This document shows positions 60,201 to 64,000 of a DNA stretch of 64,000 nucleotides, one piece after another. Both the position numbers and the translations under genes were made by a program. Source of the stretch: Selaginella tamariscina (lineage: Eukaryota; Streptophyta; Lycopodiopsida; Selaginellales; Selaginellaceae); assembly GCA_003024785.1 (NCBI GenBank), contig PUQB01000179.1:1-64000 (forward strand), in the 5' to 3' direction. The notes beneath the pieces are model-generated. The model saw nothing but the letters and a program-made list of their open reading frames with translations. It was not told the origin of the DNA and ran no database searches. Every line of letters begins with the position of its first letter. The first letter of the stretch is position 1.

Positions 60201-61495
60201 GTGGAAGAGGATACTTATTTTTGATAGTTATCGCGTTCAGCGCTCGATAGTCCACACACATTCGCATCGTACCATCCTTTTTCATTACGAACAAGATAGG
60301 TGCACCATATGGCGATCGACTAGGTCGAATGTGTCCTCGACCTATCAATTCTGTCAGCTGTCTCTTCAATTCTACTAACTCTTGAGGATTCAACCGATAT
60401 GGGGCTCTTGCCGGTGGAGACGAACCTGGCAAAATCTCTATCCTGTGGTCCACAACTCGACGTGGAGGTAACTGGCGGCAAGTCTTCTGGCAACACATCC
60501 TTAAACATGTTCAAGACTTCCAAAATAGGTTAGGAACAGATTCTTGACCATCTCCTATTTTGACTTCACCAGTATCCAAAACCATTGCAAGAAACACACG
60601 TTCTTGATGTCTAACTGCCTTACGCAACTGAGTTAAGGTAAGGAACATAGGATTCCAATCCTTATCAGTTAGCGTTTCCATTTTGAGCGTGGTCTTTCTA
60701 ATGTCCTCTTTATCTGCTGCAAGCGTGATCGATTGTCTCCAGAACCCCTCATTTCGATTACATGTTTATGGAACCATTCCATACCCAAAACAAAGTCAAA
60801 CCCCGTCATATTCAAGACAACTAAGTCTAGCTTAGCCTTCCAATCTTTGATTTGGACAGGAACTGCCCTTGCTATATTATTAGTATTTTGAGAACCTTTG
60901 CCAAAATTGATCTTTATTTCACACATCTTTATTACATCCAAATTCAATCGACGAGCTAGACTAGTCGATATGAAGTTGTATGTTGCTCCAGTATCGATCA
61001 TCATTCGGACTCGGTCCCCTCGTATCCTTCCTGTCAAATATAGCAAAGGGTCAGTTTTGTCTTGAATAGCGAATAAGGCAGGTTGTGTCTGGCACAACAT
61101 TACCTCTTCTGACTCATCTTCCGGATCTTCAAGCGTTTCTGGTTCAGCAACTTCCTCTTCTACCATCGCCTTGAAATGTCCTGATTGTTGTGAGGGTGCC
61201 GGACACTCTTTAGCAAAATGACCAGGCTTGTTACAATTATAACATTTCACGACCCCGCCTGCGGAACGCGGGGGAGCAGACTTTGGAGCCGATCCTTTGG
61301 CCTGCTGAGGAGGTGGTAACGCCAATGGTTTCCGAAATCCGGTGGGTCTTGATGTGTCCGAAAACTTGGAACTGCCAACAAAGGGACTTGCACTTCGAAT
61401 TGATGGCGATTGATCTGGTCGCCTATCAAACCTTCTGAACCCAGACTTTGGAGGAAACCTCCTTGGTTTAGGTTTTGCTTCCTCCCCTTTGTACA
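57231..61495 (-). pseudogene. Chromovirus C gag-pol, truncated at the 5' side
   Basis: On the minus strand: 61496-60669 has the gag end (MYKGEEAKPKPRR), the zinc knuckle CYNCNKPGHFAKECP and the protease MIDTGATYNFIS. 60498-60115 has RT fingers ([19 protein letters not shown]), and 60004-59687 has palm VVYIDDILIF. 59483-58266 is a 405-codon frame with RNase H (VVADALSRK) and integrase (CPTCQQVKSR, ISDRNPRFTG, TDGQTKRVNRQ). 58332-57607 has the integrase end and a chromodomain (EYLVKWKGYPACESTWEP). It is the same family as A and fewer of its frames are broken, but the gag N-terminus, primer-binding site and 5' LTR are replaced by a B-type LTR at 61496. ISDRN instead of ISDRD and TKRVN instead of TERVN are further changes near the integrase active site. 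Confidence 0.9.
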
Positions 61496-63356
61496 TGTCA
61501 TAGTTTTACTATGACTCGACCCTTTACTTTGGACGTTGACTTTGTTACCTACTGTACTATGTTGATGGACCCTAGATGTAGTAGGAAACAGGCCCGCTTA
61601 GTGCACTTGGGTATCTGATGATGGTCCGGCCGGGTGTCATTAGGTATTTGCAGGAAACTCTAAGCGAAGCTAGAACTTACCTTCTAGAAAACCCACCCCC
61701 AATTTTAACGTCCCGAATAGGTTGATTGGTTGTTGCAGATGAGTTTGGCGTGTTAAGTAGGGTTAGGAACACCTGTAGGGTTGACCTAACCCTAGGGTTG
61801 CCCTAACCCACGCCCTAAAACCCCCACCCCCTTGGGTAGGGTTTAGTTATAGGCTCATATTGCTAATTTGTCTAAGGGGCTAAAATTCACTAACACATAT
61901 AGGAAAAGAGGGGGGGGCTCCGTCACATAAATAAGGTAGAGTATATGTAGGAGAGCTCCTGGGTTCATGACTGAGTTCGTTGCTCTTCTGCCGGTGCAAG
62001 CTTTAGCTTGTGTCGTTAAGGTACAACCCTCTGTTGTACTGCCCTAACTTCCAGACGACAGGGGTACGTCCCACCTTCGGGGTAGCTTACCCTTAACGTT
62101 GGCGAATCCATGCCTGGGAGGACTGGTCGAGATGCACATTTCAAGAAGCATAAGGCTTGTCTCTAGCCTCCTCCTCCACGTCAAGTTAGGAGCAACACTC
62201 ACAGCTAACCAGGGCACGTTCGTGTCCTTGTCCAACTGTGGTCGTGGGTTCTTGATTGATAAGGGTTTCCTTACCGAGTCTTGAGGGATAATTGAGGGGT
62301 TCTAGAGTTGGCATTTAGGAGCCACGTTTGTGGCACTTGGTGCAACTCTTGAATCTAAGGGCTATGGCATGATAGCCCACGTCGAGGAAGGCAGTGTCAC
62401 ATGGAGATGTGACATTGGGCTAAACATCACATGGTGCAACACCTGAGGCACGCCCTTTAGGGGTTATGTCATGGGCTTGTCGCCAAGGGGTTGGATACCT
62501 TAGCAAATAGACATGCTTGTGCTTGCACTAGGGTGCTAAGCCTTGGGCATCCGCTCAAGGGAGGTTAGGTCTCATAACTAGGTGTGCTTTGACACACTTG
62601 GCTAGGGGAGTGTTCTCCTTGGAATTCAAGGGTTGAACAACCTAAGCATATTAGCAGGAGCCCTTTCGTGAGGCACTCGCAAGGTCATGTGCTTAGGGTT
62701 ATCCCAAACCTAGCCTTAGGGAGTTTGCTTAGCAGAACACTCGTGTCCGCCTACGGCGCACACTCGTGTCCTCACTAAGTACTAGCCCTAGGTCTAGGGT
62801 ATAACTTGGCCACTTAGGGGTTAGTCGTGGTTCAAGGTACCCCTTGTCACCCTAAAGGGGTTGTACTCCCAGATGAGGGTGATTCCTCAAGGGTAAGTGA
62901 CGATGCCTTAGCTCTGTCTAGGGGTATGTGTGGAACACACATCTCCTTGATGGGGGTTAGGACATGAGCCTGTCTAGGTCTTCTAAGGCAAAACCCTAAG
63001 TCAACTAGGGTTATCCCTCAAGGGTTTGGGGGTAGACACTCTAGGGAGACTTAGGCTAAACCCTAAGTCAACTAGGGTTATCCCTCAAGGGTTTTGGGGG
63101 TAGACACTCTAGGGAGACTTAGGCTAAACCCTAAGTCAACTAGGGTTATCCCTCAAGGGTTTTGGGGGTAGACAATCTAGGGAGACTTAGGCTAAACCCT
63201 AAGTCTCTTGTCCACTTGGGCATTAGAGTCTAACCCTAGGGGTCGTTAGGGTTGTTCTGGGAAACTTAGCGTTGCTCACACAGGGTGATGACGCTGAATG
63301 GCCATCTAGCAGCCACGTGTTGCCACGTGTTGGCCCTTTGGGTTAAAACTCTGACA
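61496..63356 (+). repeat. B-type gypsy LTR, copy 3 (5' LTR)
   Basis: Starts TGTCATAGTTTTACTATG, ends AAAACTCTGACA, 1,861 bp, with an 8-G tract (61910-61917) before CTCCGTCACATAAATAAGG. It carries three 68-bp subrepeats (about 62990-63190) where copies 1 and 2 have two. It is followed by primer-binding site TGGTATCGGAGC at 63359-63370, so it is the 5' LTR of a B element that runs out of the window. It breaks chromovirus C inside gag. Confidence 0.88.
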
Positions 63357-63358
63357 AT

Positions 63359-63404
63359 TGGTATCGGAGCCAGTTCTCTACGGTCAGTAGGACTACCTAA
63401 AGTG
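63359..63404 (+). mobile_element. Start of a B internal region, ending at the MULE target
   Basis: Primer-binding site followed by CAGTTCTCTACGGTCAGTAG and GACTACCTAAAGTG. It is the reverse complement of the 31155-31205 region. It is cut after CCTAAAGTG (63396-63404) by the second MULE copy. Confidence 0.8.
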
Positions 63405-64000
63405 GGGTTTTGACATTTCCTCGAGCGCAGTTTGCCGAGCGTACGGATTTCCGTCATACCGAAATATTCCATTCCATACAGAATATTCGTTTTCATATAA
63501 AGAATATTCTGGTGCGGCGGGCGGGCAATCATGGCGGCACAGTAATGTGTCAAAGTTTCACAAATTTGGGGGTTAATCTGACATATATATTATATATTTA
63601 TATTTATATTTATGTTTTTATTTTTTTAATATTTATATTTATAACTATAATTATATTTTTATATAAAACCGCATCAAACTAAATAAAAATTACAATAAAA
63701 ACATAACTCAATCATGAAGACTCGTTTCCACCAGCCAGTGCCTCGTCGTTAATGAATGCATTGTTACGGTGTCGTGAACGTTTCTCCAAAATCTGTCTGT
63801 CGTAAACTTTGAACTCTTCAACCATTTTTTGCCATCTGATTAGCGTAGTCTGGTAGAACAATACTGAAAACATATTAAAGTTTAAAACCAAAGAAATGAT
63901 AAACAAATCTCACTCATCATCTGATGACTCGTATGATCTCTCTTCTGCTGACTCATCTGATGACTCGTCGTTGTGCTCCACGGACTTCTCCGTAACAACA
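63405..64000. mobile_element. Left end of a second ParB-methyltransferase MULE copy
   Basis: GGGTTTTGACATTTCC, then CGAGCGCAG, continues as a near-identical copy of 36720-37310 to the window end. Differences are a few substitutions and small indels. In the last methyltransferase exon (63712-63866 region, minus strand) two bases are missing relative to copy 1 (GCAAAAAATGG against GCAAAGAAAATGG), which shifts the frame before MVEEFKVYDRQ. The C-terminal peptide after the shift is otherwise kept. The element continues beyond the window. Confidence 0.88.

Overview
The window looks like nuclear DNA of a land plant with a large, repeat-rich genome. The evidence is plant-type Ty3/gypsy chromoviruses and Ty1/copia elements primed by tRNA-iMet, a PLS-type pentatricopeptide repeat (PPR) gene, short GT-AG introns, and LTRs full of telomere-like CCCTAA/TTTAGGG words. 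The style of the PPR repeats hints at a non-seed plant such as a fern or lycophyte, but this is a weak inference. No bacterial, organellar, rRNA or convincing tRNA gene is seen.

Layout. 0.1-4.1 kb: an old gypsy element (G1) whose protease region has become a tandem array. 4.2-5.5 kb: an LTR fragment and a MITE-like element. 5.5-11.4 kb: eroded gypsy relics and an array of 13 spaced hairpins. 12.1-14.7 kb: a frameshifted PPR gene on the minus strand with nearly identical tandem units. 15.6-16.8 kb: rearranged LTR fragments. 17.0-24.3 kb: a nearly full-length chromodomain gypsy element (A) on the plus strand. 24.3-26.2 kb: an older gag-pro relic on the minus strand. 26.2-36.7 kb: a chain LTR-internal-LTR-internal of a non-coding gypsy derivative (B) that shares its ends with A. 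46.8-51.5 kb: a copia element with a perfect 5-bp target duplication, inserted in an unrecognised decayed ORF region. 54.3-55.6 kb: a copia fragment. 56.1-61.5 kb: a second chromovirus (C) on the minus strand, truncated in gag. 61.5-63.4 kb: a B-type LTR, followed by the start of a second copy of the element described next.

The most unusual object is a DNA transposon of about 9 kb (36720-45707). Its ends are imperfect inverted repeats rich in GAATATTC palindromes. It carries two divergent genes. The plus-strand gene is a Mutator-like (MULE) transposase with a C/H zinc finger, candidate D-D-E residues and a SWIM finger. The minus-strand gene is an eight-exon gene whose exons join in frame into about 1,063-1,092 codons. 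It encodes a ParB-like domain followed by a DNA-methyltransferase domain in the beta-class motif order, an architecture I know from phages and bacteria and not from plant genes. Between the two genes lies a GC-rich nested palindrome flanked by (AC)n and (GT)n. A second copy begins at 63405. It sits in the same 9-bp target word of the same retrotransposon family but in the opposite orientation, which supports MULE-type 9-bp target duplication and suggests target preference or in-place inversion.

Most other coding sequence is broken by frameshifts and stops. The ParB-methyltransferase gene is the only long gene in the window that reads open throughout once its introns are removed.
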